Shown here piece after piece: positions 51,441-60,560 of a stretch of 64,000 bases of DNA; the stretch's first letter is position 1; every line of letters starts with the position of its first letter. Location of the stretch: assembly GCF_002217755.1 (NCBI RefSeq), contig NZ_BCFL01000019.1, forward strand, positions 248,001-312,000. Direction: 5' to 3'. Below the pieces are notes generated by a model. It saw only the letters and a list, made by a program, of their open reading frames with translations. It was not told the origin of the DNA and made no database searches. Made by a program: the position numbers and the translations under genes. Source of the stretch: Streptomyces hyaluromycini (GTDB taxonomy: Bacteria; Actinomycetota; Actinomycetes; Streptomycetales; Streptomycetaceae).

Positions 51441-52763
51441 TCAGCTGAGGTCGGCGTTCTCCAGGACCTTGGTCATGTCCAGGGCCTGCTTGTTCGCCGA
51501 CTGCAGCAGACCGCCCTTGACCGTCTGGACGTTCACGTCGGCGTTGACCAGCCGGGCGAAGCCGGCCGCGGCCAGCTTGCCCTGGTAGGGCCAGCTCAGG
51601 GACGGGGTGAGGCCGCCGGTGTCGACCTTCAGGCCGTCGTTGAGGGTGTGCCGCACACTGTCGGCGCTGACCTCGCCGTCGCCGATCTTCTCCAGCGCGG
51701 CGGTGAGGACCTTGTAGGCGATCCAGGTGGTCTGCACCCCGGCGTCGGCCGGGTCGATCCGGTTGTCGCCGAAGGCCTCCTTGCTGATGACCTTCTTCAT
51801 CCCGTCCCAGCGCGAGTCCGAGGCCACCGGGTACCAGCCGGTGATGTACGAGCCCTCGTACGGGCCGGACGCGCCGCCGGTGGAGTTGATCACCGTCTGG
51901 TCGACGCTGCCGACCTCGGCGGCCGTCTTCACCTTCGGGTAGTCCTGGCGGGCGCGCTGGAAGTTGTCCATGAAGGTGGCCGTGCGGTCACCCAGTTCGG
52001 GCACCACACAGCCCGTCTTCAGCGAGTTCGAGGTGGCGCTCTCCAGCGCCTTCTGCGACTGCTGGTCGTACTCGGTGAGGTCCTCGGCCGCGAGCTGGTC
52101 GATCGCCTTGGCGTGGCCGCCCGCCTGCAGGCCCGAGTCGAGCAGCTGGGGCAGCTGGTCGCCGGCGATGCTGTCCGGGCGGACCAGGGTGACCGGGCCG
52201 CAGGAGTCGGCCAGCGCCTCCCCGAGTCCGGACAGCAGGGTGAGCGAGCCGCCGTTGACCGGGTAGGAGACGGGGCTGGTGAACTCCTCGTTCGACGCCC
52301 CGTAGCCGCCTATGTAGGGGATGGCCGCGCCCTCCAGCGGGGCGAAGTAGGAGTCGCCGAACTGGCTGTAGGAGCCGACCACGGCGACGACGTTCTCGTC
52401 GACCGCCCGCTGGGCGCAGCTCGCGGCGCCCACGCTGCTGTTGTGGTCGTTGCAGGTGACGAGCTTGAGCTTGCGGCCGTTGATGCCGCCCTCGGAGTTG
52501 ATCCACTTGACGTAGGCGGAGGCCATGGCGGGCATGCCGGGCTTGTTGGTGGCGCTGGTCCCCTGCGGCGCCCAGGTCATCACCTTGATCGCGTCGTCCG
52601 TCGAGGCCGACATCCCTGGGATGACACCGCAGCCGGCGGCGAGCGACACACACGCCGTCACGGCCACCGCGGACAGGGCGGCGGCTCTGACGCGCCGGTG
52701 GTTCGCGGAGACGGTGCTGCTGAGGGGGGTGCTGAGGATGGGGCGCCTGCCGGTCATGAACAT
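51441..52763 (-). CDS. Solo branched-chain-amino-acid-type substrate-binding lipoprotein
   Basis: 440 residues from ATG (MFMTGRR; a second ATG two codons on). Lipobox LAAGCG indicates a lipoprotein tethered outside the membrane. Periplasmic-binding fold of the Leu/Ile/Val type (GINGRKLKLVTCNDHNSS, ENVVAVVGSYSQFGDS, GEVSADSVRHTLNDG). No permease or ATPase genes lie next to it, so it is an orphan binding protein or sensor component. Divergent from the SCO4402-like gene. Confidence 0.85.
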   Translation of the reverse strand: MFMTGRRPILSTPLSSTVSANHRRVRAAALSAVAVTACVSLAAGCGVIPGMSASTDDAIKVMTWAPQGTSATNKPGMPAMASAYVKWINSEGGINGRKLKLVTCNDHNSSVGAASCAQRAVDENVVAVVGSYSQFGDSYFAPLEGAAIPYIGGYGASNEEFTSPVSYPVNGGSLTLLSGLGEALADSCGPVTLVRPDSIAGDQLPQLLDSGLQAGGHAKAIDQLAAEDLTEYDQQSQKALESATSNSLKTGCVVPELGDRTATFMDNFQRARQDYPKVKTAAEVGSVDQTVINSTGGASGPYEGSYITGWYPVASDSRWDGMKKVISKEAFGDNRIDPADAGVQTTWIAYKVLTAALEKIGDGEVSADSVRHTLNDGLKVDTGGLTPSLSWPYQGKLAAAGFARLVNADVNVQTVKGGLLQSANKQALDMTKVLENADLS

Positions 52764-52875
52764 GCACGATTCCGCCACATCAATAACCGAAAAGTGACCC
52801 ATGGTCAACGAAGGGTGACGTCCAGGTGAATTGCGGGGGGCCTGTTAAGGGTGTGTGACGAGGAACGTACGATCG

Positions 52876-53376
52876 ATGACCGTGCAAGGTTCGGAGAACT
52901 CTTCCCGTCGCGGCCGTCGCTCCTCCACCATGGGCGGCATGCCACTCAATGACATGCCGTGGTGGCGCTGGCGCAGCAATGTGCGCTCCGCGCTGCACAT
53001 GCTCTCCGACCCGGACTTCCAGCGGAACGTCTGGCTGGCCGGCCAGGACGGGTACGGCGACGTGACCGACGCGGTCTACCGGCTGGTCGAGGACACCTGG
53101 CTGGACAGCTGGTCCGCGGAGAAGTACGTCGGGACGATATTCCGCGACTCGCAGGAGGCGGCGCTCGTCGACACCGCCGTGCTGCGGGTGCTGCGGATCA
53201 TGCACCAGGTCGGGCCGGACGCGCCGGTCTCCGCCTACCTCGACCACCAGGCGTGGCCGGACGCGGTCCGGGCGGCCCGGGACGCGCACATACGCCTGGC
53301 GGCGAGTGACGGCGACGACCCGGACGCCCCGCCGCGCACTCTCGAAGTGCTGCGGATCATGACGCGGGCGGCCTGA
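52876..53376 (+). CDS. Conserved streptomycete protein (SCO4402-like)
   Basis: 166 residues from ATG; GTG at 52855 and ATG at 52930 (MGGMPLNDMPWW) are alternative starts, the last matching the conserved part. The helical domain reads LSDPDFQRNVWLAGQDGYGDVTDAVYRLVEDTWLD and has no signal or catalytic motif. I recall a family named after SCO4402 with this sequence next to purU. Function unknown. Confidence 0.75.
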   Translation: MTVQGSENSSRRGRRSSTMGGMPLNDMPWWRWRSNVRSALHMLSDPDFQRNVWLAGQDGYGDVTDAVYRLVEDTWLDSWSAEKYVGTIFRDSQEAALVDTAVLRVLRIMHQVGPDAPVSAYLDHQAWPDAVRAARDAHIRLAASDGDDPDAPPRTLEVLRIMTRAA

Positions 53377-53432
53377 GTCCGCGAAGCGGACGCCGACCGC
53401 CGGGGCGGGCGGGGCATGAGATTCTGTGCTGC

Positions 53433-54317
53433 ATGACCGACGAGTCCACCCGAGCCCAGGCCGCCCCGGCCGACCAGTACGTCCTCACGCTCTCCTGCCC
53501 GGACAAAAAGGGCATCGTGCACGCCGTGTCGAGCTACCTGTTCATGACCGGCTGCAACATCGAGGACAGCCAGCAGTTCGGGGACCACGACACGGGTCTG
53601 TTCTTCATGCGCGTGCACTTCTCGGCCGACGCGCCGGTGACGGTCGACAAGCTGCGGGCGAGCTTCGCGGCGATCGGTGACTCCTTCCACATGGACTGGC
53701 AGATCAACCGGGCCGACGAGCGGATGCGCATCGTCCTCATGGTCAGCAAGTTCGGCCACTGCCTGAACGACCTGCTCTTCCGCGCCCGCATCGGCGCGCT
53801 CCCGGTGGACATCGCGGCTGTGGTCTCCAACCACACCGACTTCAAGGAGCTGGTGGACTCGTACCACATCCCCTTCCACCACATCCCGGTGACGAAGGAG
53901 ACGAAGGCCGACGCCGAGGCCCGGCTGCTCGACCTCGTCCGCGAGGAGAACGTCGAACTGGTGGTGCTGGCCCGCTACATGCAGGTCCTCTCGGACGACC
54001 TGTGCAAGCAGCTGAGCGGCCGGATCATCAACATCCACCACTCGTTCCTGCCGAGCTTCAAGGGCGCGAAGCCGTACCACCAGGCGCACGCGCGGGGCGT
54101 GAAGCTGATCGGTGCGACGGCGCACTACGTCACGGCGGACCTGGACGAGGGCCCGATCATCGAGCAGGAGGTCGAGCGGGTCGGCCACGACGTCACCCCG
54201 GACCAGCTGGTGGCGATCGGCCGCGACGTGGAGTGTCAGGCGCTGGCGCGGGCGGTGAAGTGGCACGCGGAGCGCCGCATCCTGCTCAACGGCCGACGGA
54301 CGGTCGTCTTCGGCTGA
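53433..54317 (+). CDS. purU: Formyltetrahydrofolate deformylase
   Basis: 294 residues from ATG. Hydrolyses 10-formyl-THF to THF and formate, supplying formate for purine synthesis and balancing one-carbon pools. N-terminal ACT domain (LTLSCPDKKGIVHAVSSYLF), then a formyltransferase-like domain with the catalytic N-H-D set in IINIHHSFLPSFKGAKPYHQAH and TADLDEGPIIEQ. The full length and all motifs fit PurU. Confidence 0.96.
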   Translation: MTDESTRAQAAPADQYVLTLSCPDKKGIVHAVSSYLFMTGCNIEDSQQFGDHDTGLFFMRVHFSADAPVTVDKLRASFAAIGDSFHMDWQINRADERMRIVLMVSKFGHCLNDLLFRARIGALPVDIAAVVSNHTDFKELVDSYHIPFHHIPVTKETKADAEARLLDLVREENVELVVLARYMQVLSDDLCKQLSGRIINIHHSFLPSFKGAKPYHQAHARGVKLIGATAHYVTADLDEGPIIEQEVERVGHDVTPDQLVAIGRDVECQALARAVKWHAERRILLNGRRTVVFG

Positions 54318-54372
54318 CGGTTGCGAGGCGGGCTTCGCCCAGGGGGCGGTCCGGCCCCTTGGGCGGACGTCC

Positions 54373-55659
54373 CTACATCCGGCTCAGGCTCGCGGCAGCG
54401 AACAGCACGTCTCTGATCGCCGCCCGATCCCCCAGCTGGCCCGCGGCCGCCTCCTCCGGCGGCACATGGCCCGCGGCCAACCGGCAGAACTCCACGTCGT
54501 CCAGCGCCACGTGCGCCACCTCGAACTCCGACGAGCCCACCGCCCCCGGCGAGTCCAGCGGGATCAGCCACTCGCCGCCGCCGCTGCCCTCGATCTCCAG
54601 CCGCAGACTCCGGCCGGGCCGTCCCGCAGGGACCAGGTGGGGGGTCTGGCCGGGCGACGCCAGCCCCGCCCGCCGGCGCTCGGCCAGCGCAGCGGGCAGC
54701 ATCCGGGCCGCGAGGTCGATCATCCGGTGCAGGTGCCTCGGGGCCGGCGGCCCGTAGGGATAGTCCACCGCCTCCGCGATGTCCTCCGCGTGCACCCAGC
54801 ACTCGAAGGCACGGTCCAGCATCGAGTCGTGCAACGGCAGTTCGAAGTCGCCGTACGCCACCCCGAGGCGCCCGGCGCCGCCGCCGGTGAAGGAGACGGT
54901 CTGCACGAGCCGGTGGCTCTGCTCCCGCCAGGGCACCCGCACCGCACGCGTCGGCGGGAAGTGCGAGGCCTGCCAGAAGGCCTCGGTGCGGGCGGCCGGG
55001 CCCTGCGCCCGGACCTCCCCCAGCGGGTCCTCCAGGCCCAGTGCCGTCGCCACCAGCCCGTCGACGGACAGCAGATGCGCGATCACGCCGGCGACCGTCG
55101 TACGGCGGCTCGCCGCCGCCTCGCCGTCGAACCAGCGCAACCGCACCGGCGTGTGCCACTCCGCGTCGCCGATGTCCTGGAGCAGGGCGTCGAGGCGGGC
55201 GGTCTCCGCGTCGTAGGGCGCCGCCCAGGCGGGGATCGGGATCCTGGCCGGCCGGCGGTCCAGGCAGGCCTCCAGGACCCGGGTGCGCAGCCCGGGATCG
55301 AGGTCCAGGCTCTCCGGCTGGTGCAGCAGGCCGACCGCCTCGCGCAGCCGCCGTGCCTCGTCCGCGCAGGCCCCGCAGTCGCCGAGGTGAACCTCGACGG
55401 CGAGGGACTCGGCCGTCGAGCACGCGGCCAGCGCCCACGCCCCGAGCAGCGACTTGAGGACGTCGTGCGGCAACTCCAGCGGTACGGGCGGCAGGCCGGC
55501 CGGCTCGGGCAGCGGCTGGCCGCCGTCCTCGACGGAGGCCCGGGGCAGCGGTATGCGCGGCGACCGGCCGAAGTCGGCGCCGCCGTCGTGCGGCACGTCG
55601 CCGTCCCCGGAGCCGGCGCCGGCGCCGTCGTGCGCCTCGGAGAACTCGGCGCCGGTCAC
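54373..55659 (-). CDS. Anti-sigma factor with zinc-finger and DinB/MDMPI domain
   Basis: 428 residues from GTG overlapping the sigma stop (GTGA). Acidic N-terminus, a zf-HC2-type motif (VHLGDCGACADEA: H-x3-C-x2-C near 110), then a maleylpyruvate-isomerase-like bundle (TVAGVIAHLLSVDGLVATAL, FECWVHAEDIAEAVDYP). No transmembrane helix is obvious, so a soluble redox- or metal-responsive anti-sigma is likely. Co-translated with the sigma factor, its likely target. Confidence 0.82.
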   Translation of the reverse strand: MTGAEFSEAHDGAGAGSGDGDVPHDGGADFGRSPRIPLPRASVEDGGQPLPEPAGLPPVPLELPHDVLKSLLGAWALAACSTAESLAVEVHLGDCGACADEARRLREAVGLLHQPESLDLDPGLRTRVLEACLDRRPARIPIPAWAAPYDAETARLDALLQDIGDAEWHTPVRLRWFDGEAAASRRTTVAGVIAHLLSVDGLVATALGLEDPLGEVRAQGPAARTEAFWQASHFPPTRAVRVPWREQSHRLVQTVSFTGGGAGRLGVAYGDFELPLHDSMLDRAFECWVHAEDIAEAVDYPYGPPAPRHLHRMIDLAARMLPAALAERRRAGLASPGQTPHLVPAGRPGRSLRLEIEGSGGGEWLIPLDSPGAVGSSEFEVAHVALDDVEFCRLAAGHVPPEEAAAGQLGDRAAIRDVLFAAASLSRM

Positions 55660-56237
55660 GCCCCACCTCCGTATCCGGGCGGTGTCCCGGCGTCGTGCGC
55701 GGTGGACAGCAGTTGCAGGCCCAGGCGCAGCCGGCGGCGGGCCTCGTCCTCGGTGACGCCGAGGTCCACCGCGGTCTGCCGGTAGTCGCGGCGCTGGAAG
55801 TAGGCGAGGTCCAGGGCGGCGCGCAGCGGGGCCGGCATGGAGTGCACGATGTAGTCCGCGCGGGCGGCGACGGACGCCCGCCGCACCTTGTGCTCCAGCT
55901 CCTCCGCGGCCTCCGGGGAGCCGCTGTCGCCCGGGGCGAGCGCGGCGGTCTCGGTGGCCCTCAGGCGCTGCACGGCGAGCCGGTGGGCCAGCGCGGCGAG
56001 CCACGAGCGCAACGGCCCCTGCCGGGGGTCGTAGGCGTCGGGGTGCTCCCAGACCTGGGCGAAGACCTCGCGGGTTATGCCGTCGGCGGCCCGCTCGTCC
56101 CCGAGGACGCGATGGGCGAGCCCGTGCACGAGCGAGGCGAAGCGGTCGTACAGCTCACCGAGGGCGGCCGCCTCGCCGCGGGCGAGCCGCTGCTGCATCT
56201 TGCGGTCCCAGCGGGGCGGTACGTCCTTCTTCGCCAT
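55656..56237 (-). CDS. ECF-type RNA polymerase sigma factor
   Basis: 193 residues from ATG (MAKKDVPPRW) with GGGGAGG; a longer frame upstream lacks a site. Sigma region 2 (ALGELYDRFASLVHGLAHRVLGDERAADGITREVFAQVWEHPDAYDPRQGPLRSWLAALAHRLA in short segments) and region 4 (DLAYFQRRDYRQTAVDLGVTEDEARRRLRLGLQLL) are present. Overlaps the anti-sigma gene by 4 bp. Target promoters unknown. Confidence 0.9.
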   Translation of the reverse strand: MAKKDVPPRWDRKMQQRLARGEAAALGELYDRFASLVHGLAHRVLGDERAADGITREVFAQVWEHPDAYDPRQGPLRSWLAALAHRLAVQRLRATETAALAPGDSGSPEAAEELEHKVRRASVAARADYIVHSMPAPLRAALDLAYFQRRDYRQTAVDLGVTEDEARRRLRLGLQLLSTAHDAGTPPGYGGGA

Positions 56238-56584
56238 GCGGCCCCCTCCCCGTGTCCGTGTCCAGCGTGTCTCCACCGTCTCCTCGAATGTAGTCGGCAC
56301 GTCCGGCAACGCACGCCCCTTTATGGCAATGCGCGCCCTTGACGGACCGCGGGTGGTACTGGGCGCTTCCGGTCCTTCTCGGGTCTCCCGTTCGTCTCCG
56401 GCCGAACCCTCTGTTTCTGATCGAACAGGATCGGTGATGACCGAAACAAGACCCTCTCCGATCGATGCTCGTTTGTCATCCGGGGTTTCGGGGAACGGCC
56501 GCTGGGCAGCCGCGCGACAAGAAGCGTAGGAACTGGCTCCGTTTCCGGGCGGTTCCGGAGATCCGGCGAGCGGAGGGCTGAGCC
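56238..56584. other. 347-bp divergent intergenic region
   Basis: Lies between the ECF sigma start and the anti-anti-sigma start. Comparatively AT-rich, with GATCGAACAGGATCGGTGATG and several GGTTTCGGGG-like tracts. It probably holds both divergent promoters, but I find no convincing consensus element and no gene. Confidence 0.5.
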
Positions 56585-56959
56585 GTGGCTTTCAAGGTGA
56601 CCGGCGTCGAACAGGGCGAGTGGGCGGTGCTCGGAGTGTCGGGCGAACTGGACCTGGTGACCTCGCCGGTGCTGCGCCAGCGGGTGCACGACGTGGTCGC
56701 CGAGGGCCATCACAGCCTGGTCCTCGACCTCTCCGACGTCTTCTTCTGCGACTCCAGCGGGGTCGGCGTCCTCATCGCGGCCCGCCGCCTGATCCGCTCC
56801 TGCCGGGGCCGGCTGCGGCTGATACTGCCCGCCCAGGGCGCGAGTGACGGTTCTCACGTCAACCGGGTCCTCGGCGCCCTCGGTGTACGGCGGCTGTTCG
56901 ACGTGTACGCCGACATCGACAGCGCGACCGCCGACGAGGAGGACCCGCTGTCCGCGTAG
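56585..56959 (+). CDS. STAS-domain anti-anti-sigma factor
   Basis: 124 residues from GTG with GGAGG. SpoIIAA/RsbV-like STAS fold: VLGVSGELDLVTSPVLRQRV and the phosphorylation site DSSGVGVLIAARR. When dephosphorylated it binds an RsbW-type kinase/anti-sigma and frees a SigB/F-type sigma. No RsbW gene is adjacent; one is encoded at 61972-62463. Confidence 0.9.
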   Translation: MAFKVTGVEQGEWAVLGVSGELDLVTSPVLRQRVHDVVAEGHHSLVLDLSDVFFCDSSGVGVLIAARRLIRSCRGRLRLILPAQGASDGSHVNRVLGALGVRRLFDVYADIDSATADEEDPLSA

Positions 56960-57143
56960 CCGGGGTGGCCGGGGCAGCCGGGCTCCGCGAGCCCGTAGCC
57001 GACGATCACGACAGTGCCACGTTGTTGTCGCGGAATTCCCCCGGTCTTGGCACAACCGTCGTTTTCCCGCTCTCCGGCCGCCGCCGCGTCGTACGCTCCC
57101 AGCGAGATGAACCCCCACGTCACGTAAGGCGGCCCGAACAGAC

Positions 57144-57656
57144 ATGGTCAGCACCGAGTACGAGCGACGGATCGCCGCCCGGTTCGCAACCTTCGACCAG
57201 GACGGCAACGGCTGGATCGACCGCGAGGACTTCAACGCGGCGGCCAAGGCGCTGCTCGCCGAGTTCGGCGTCCCCGCGCGCTCCGACAAGGGCCAGGCCC
57301 TGTACGCCGGCGCGGAGGCCTTCTGGCAGGGCATGGCCGGCATGGCGGACCGGGACGGCGACCAGCGCATCACCCGCCAGGAGTTCGTGAGCGGCGCGGT
57401 CAAGCGGCTGCACGACAACCCCGAGCGGTTCGGCGAGATCGCCCGCCCCTTCCTGCACGCGGCCCTCGCCCTCGCGGACACCGAGGGCACGGGCACGGCG
57501 ACCGTCGCCGACACCGTGCGCGTGCTGCGCGTCCTCGGGGTCGCCCCGGAGCTCGCGCAGGCGGTCGCGGCGGGCCTGGACACCGACGGCGACGGCAAGG
57601 TCGCGGAGGCCGAGATCGTCCCGGCGTTCGCCCGCTACTTCACGATCCCGGAGTAG
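57144..57656 (+). CDS. EF-hand calcium-binding protein (calerythrin-like)
   Basis: 170 residues from ATG. Four EF-hand positions: DQDGNGWIDREDF (~18-30), DRDGDQRITRQEF (~69-81), a degenerate DTEGTGTATVADT and DTDGDGKVAEAEI (~145-157). Loops 1, 2 and 4 carry Ca2+-coordinating Asp/Asn/Gly. This four-site layout with a dead third loop is that of actinobacterial calerythrin. Possible Ca2+ buffer or sensor. Confidence 0.9.
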   Translation: MVSTEYERRIAARFATFDQDGNGWIDREDFNAAAKALLAEFGVPARSDKGQALYAGAEAFWQGMAGMADRDGDQRITRQEFVSGAVKRLHDNPERFGEIARPFLHAALALADTEGTGTATVADTVRVLRVLGVAPELAQAVAAGLDTDGDGKVAEAEIVPAFARYFTIPE

Positions 57657-59280
57657 GGCTCTCCGCAGCAGGACTCCCGGCACCAGGACTTTCCGCAGCA
57701 GGACTCCCGGCACCAGGACTTTCCGCAGCGGGACTCCCCGCAGCGGGACTCCCCGCGGCGGGACCCTCCGGTGCGGGAGTCCCCGAGAACCGCTCGCGCA
57801 GCCTGTACTTGAGCACCTTGCGCAGCGTCTCGTTGCGCGGAAGCGCGTCCACCACCTCCAGCCGCTCCGGCAGCTTGTGCACCGACAGCCCTTCCGCGCG
57901 CAGGTAGGACACCGTCTCCGGGAGCGTCAACACGGCGGCCCCCGGAGGCTGTTCGACCACCGCGCACACCAGCTCACCGCGCTCCGCGTCCGGCAGCCCG
58001 ACCACCGCGGCGTCGGCCACCGCCGGATGCGCGGCGAGCAGGTCCTCGATCTCCTTCGCCGAGATGTTCTCGCCCTTGCGGATGATCACGTCCTTGAGCC
58101 GCCCGGTGAGGACCAGGTGGCCGGTCGCGGTCACCCGGCCCAGGTCGCCGGTGCGCAGGAAGCCCTCGTCGTCGAAGGCCGCGGCGGACTGCGCCGGATC
58201 CAGGTACCCCTGGCACACCGCCTCCCCGCGCAGGCGCACCTCGCCGCCCTCCGCGATCCGTATCTCCATCCCCTCCGGCGGCCGTCCCTCGGTCGTCGCC
58301 AGGTTCTCCACCGTGTCGTCCGGCGCTCCCATCGTGATCATCGGCACCTCGGTCATGCCGTACCCGTGCGTCAGCTGCACCCCCATCTCGCGCACCACCG
58401 CGTGGTACACCTCCGGCGGCTTGGGCGCCCCGCCGCCGGCCAGCAGCCGCAGCGAGGGGATGACCGGCACCCCCGGCCGCTTGCGCTGCTCGGCCAGGAA
58501 CATCGAGTAGAACGCCGTCGAACCGCCCGCCACCGTCACCCCGTGCCTGCGGTACTCCGGCAGCGCGTCCGGCAGCGCGAACTGCTCGAACAGCACCGCC
58601 GGGAAGCCGTACAGCAGCAGCATCACCGTGTAGTCGGGGCCGGCGATGTGCGCGTACGGGAACGCCATCGAGCCCACGTCGTCCGCCGTGAGCCGCAGCG
58701 CGTGCGCGAGACACGACCCGCCCGCGACGAGCGACCGGTCCGTATGCAGAACGCCCTTGGGGTCCGAGGTGGTTCCCGAGGTCCAGTAGATCCACCGGAC
58801 GGAGGTGCCCTCGGCGGGCGGGGCGGGCAGCACGGCCGGATCGCCGTCGGGGAGGTCGTCGTAGGCCTCGAAGATCCCCTTCGCGCCCAGCCGGCGCGCC
58901 ATCTCCGTGTGGTCGAAGCCGCGCCACACGCCCGGTACGGCGAAGAACTCGGCCCTGGACTCGCGCAGCGCGAAGCCGACCTCGCGGTCCCGGTAGAAGG
59001 GGATGACGGGGGACTGGACGGCGCCGAGCCTGGCCAGCGCGAAGGACAGGACGGCCGTCTCGATCCGGGTCGGCAGCTGCCAGGCGACCACCGTGCCGGG
59101 GCGCACGCCCATGCCGTACAGCCCGGCCGCGACGCGTTCGGCACGCGCGCGCAGCCCGCCGAAGGTCAGGGTGCGGTCGCCCTGGAGGAACACCGGGCGG
59201 TCGGGGGTGAGTCCGGCGCGCCGGGCGACCAGGTCCCAGAGGGTGCGGGAGGTACTCAGCTCGTGTGCGGTGGCGTTCAT
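57640..59280 (-). CDS. Acyl-CoA synthetase, cyclohexanecarboxylate-CoA ligase-like
   Basis: 546 residues from ATG. ANL enzyme with P-loop YWTSGTTSDPKGVLHT, core GYGMTEVP, TGDLGRVTATGHLVLTGRLKDVIIRKGENISAKEIEDLL and C-terminal lysine region NETLRKVLKYRLRE. The start LWDLVARRAGLTPDRPVFLQGD resembles the cyclohexanecarboxylate-CoA ligase (AliA) branch. After residue ~505 the tail is a short Pro/Ala/Ser repeat (PAAGSPAAESPGAGS) from a GC-rich DNA repeat, and its last 17 bp overlap the EF-hand gene. Divergent from two acyl-CoA dehydrogenase genes. Confidence 0.85.
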   Translation of the reverse strand: MNATAHELSTSRTLWDLVARRAGLTPDRPVFLQGDRTLTFGGLRARAERVAAGLYGMGVRPGTVVAWQLPTRIETAVLSFALARLGAVQSPVIPFYRDREVGFALRESRAEFFAVPGVWRGFDHTEMARRLGAKGIFEAYDDLPDGDPAVLPAPPAEGTSVRWIYWTSGTTSDPKGVLHTDRSLVAGGSCLAHALRLTADDVGSMAFPYAHIAGPDYTVMLLLYGFPAVLFEQFALPDALPEYRRHGVTVAGGSTAFYSMFLAEQRKRPGVPVIPSLRLLAGGGAPKPPEVYHAVVREMGVQLTHGYGMTEVPMITMGAPDDTVENLATTEGRPPEGMEIRIAEGGEVRLRGEAVCQGYLDPAQSAAAFDDEGFLRTGDLGRVTATGHLVLTGRLKDVIIRKGENISAKEIEDLLAAHPAVADAAVVGLPDAERGELVCAVVEQPPGAAVLTLPETVSYLRAEGLSVHKLPERLEVVDALPRNETLRKVLKYRLRERFSGTPAPEGPAAGSPAAGSPAAESPGAGSPAAESPGAGSPAAESPTPGS

Positions 59281-59309
59281 GGCGTCCCCCTGCCCAGCGG
59301 ACCACGGAA

Positions 59310-59403
59310 CTGACGAGTCGTCAGATCGTAGGTCCTGGCGCCTTGTCGGTCCAGGGGTGCGGGGCTAGCCTGCGATGGCTGACGAAGTCTGACGAACCAT
59401 CAG
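59310..59403. promoter_or_regulatory. Operators between the CoA ligase and the acyl-CoA dehydrogenase genes
   Basis: CTGACGAGTCGTCAG (59310-59324) is a perfect 7-bp-arm palindrome. CTGACGAACCATCAG (59389-59403) is a one-mismatch copy 21 bp before the dehydrogenase start, with a further CTGACGA half-site at 59379. The motif recurs at 63771-63787. Confidence 0.75.
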
Positions 59404-59423
59404 CTCCGTGGGGGTGCCTGCCG

Positions 59424-60554
59424 GTGGACCTGTCGTACACGCCCGAGGAGGAGGACTTCCGGGCGCGGCTGCGGGAGTGGCTCGCCAAGGTGCTGCCCGG
59501 CCTCCCGCCGAAGCCGAAGCCCGAGGACTGGCCGGGCCGCCGCGCCTACGACCTCGGCTGGCAGCGCACGCTGTACGACGCCGGGTACGCCGACGTCCAC
59601 TGGGACGCGTCCCCCACCATGCGGCTGATCTTCCTTGAGGAGACCGAGAAGGCCGGCGCGCCCTATGTGGGCGCCAACTTCGTCGGCCTGCTGCACGCGG
59701 GCCCCACCATCGCCGCCGAGGGCACCGAGGCGCAGCGGGCCCGCTGGCTGGCGCCGATCCTGCGCGGCGACGAGGTGTGGTGCCAGGGCTTCAGCGAACC
59801 GGACGCCGGCTCCGACCTGGCCGCGCTGCGCACGCGCGCGTGGCGCGACGGCGACGACTACGTGGTGAGCGGCTCCAAGATCTGGACCTCGCACGCGGAG
59901 GTCGCCGACTGGTGCGAACTGCTGGTGCGCACGGACCCGGAGGCGCCCAGGCACCGGGGCATCACCTGGCTGGCCATGCCCATGGACGCCCAGGGTGTCA
60001 CCGTACGGCCGCTGCGCACGCTCGCCGGGTCCCACGAGTTCGCCGAGGTGTTCCTCGACGAGGTGCGGGTGCCGGCGGCCAACCGGGTCGGCGCCGAGAA
60101 CGACGGCTGGCGCGTCACCATGGTGACCCTCTCCTTCGAACGCGGCACCGCCTTCGTCGGCGAGGTCGTCGCCTGCCGCCGGGTGCTCGGCGACCTCGCG
60201 CGCGTGGCGCGCGCGAACGGCACCTGGGACGACCCCGAACTGCGCCGCCGCCTGGGCCGCCTGAACGCCGAGTTCCGGGCGCTGTGGCGGCTCACCCAGT
60301 GGAACGTCAGCGAGGCGGAGGGCAGGGGCGTGCCGGGCGTCGGCGGCTCGGTCTTCAAGCTGCGGTACTCGCACGCCCGGCAGGAGCTGTACGACGCGGC
60401 GGCCGCCGTGCTCGGCCCCGACGCCCTCGACCTCGACCGGCCGTGGGTCCTCGACCGGCTCTCCGCCCTCTCGTACACCATCGCGGCCGGGACCTCGCAG
60501 ATCCAGCGGAACATCGTGGCCGAGCGGATCCTCGGGCTGCCGAAGGGGCGGTGA
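59424..60554 (+). CDS. Acyl-CoA dehydrogenase, large subunit type
   Basis: 376 residues from GTG. Complete three-domain acyl-CoA dehydrogenase: WCQGFSEPDAGSDLAALRT, VSGSKIWTSHAEVADW, TIAAGTSQIQRNIVAERILG, where the conserved Arg binds FAD. Sequence resembles the steroid/cyclic-acid FadE group. Followed after 6 bp by a shorter dehydrogenase gene, suggesting a two-subunit (alpha2beta2) enzyme as in mycobacterial steroid side-chain degradation. Confidence 0.85.
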   Translation: MDLSYTPEEEDFRARLREWLAKVLPGLPPKPKPEDWPGRRAYDLGWQRTLYDAGYADVHWDASPTMRLIFLEETEKAGAPYVGANFVGLLHAGPTIAAEGTEAQRARWLAPILRGDEVWCQGFSEPDAGSDLAALRTRAWRDGDDYVVSGSKIWTSHAEVADWCELLVRTDPEAPRHRGITWLAMPMDAQGVTVRPLRTLAGSHEFAEVFLDEVRVPAANRVGAENDGWRVTMVTLSFERGTAFVGEVVACRRVLGDLARVARANGTWDDPELRRRLGRLNAEFRALWRLTQWNVSEAEGRGVPGVGGSVFKLRYSHARQELYDAAAAVLGPDALDLDRPWVLDRLSALSYTIAAGTSQIQRNIVAERILGLPKGR

Positions 60555-60560
60555 GCGGAC

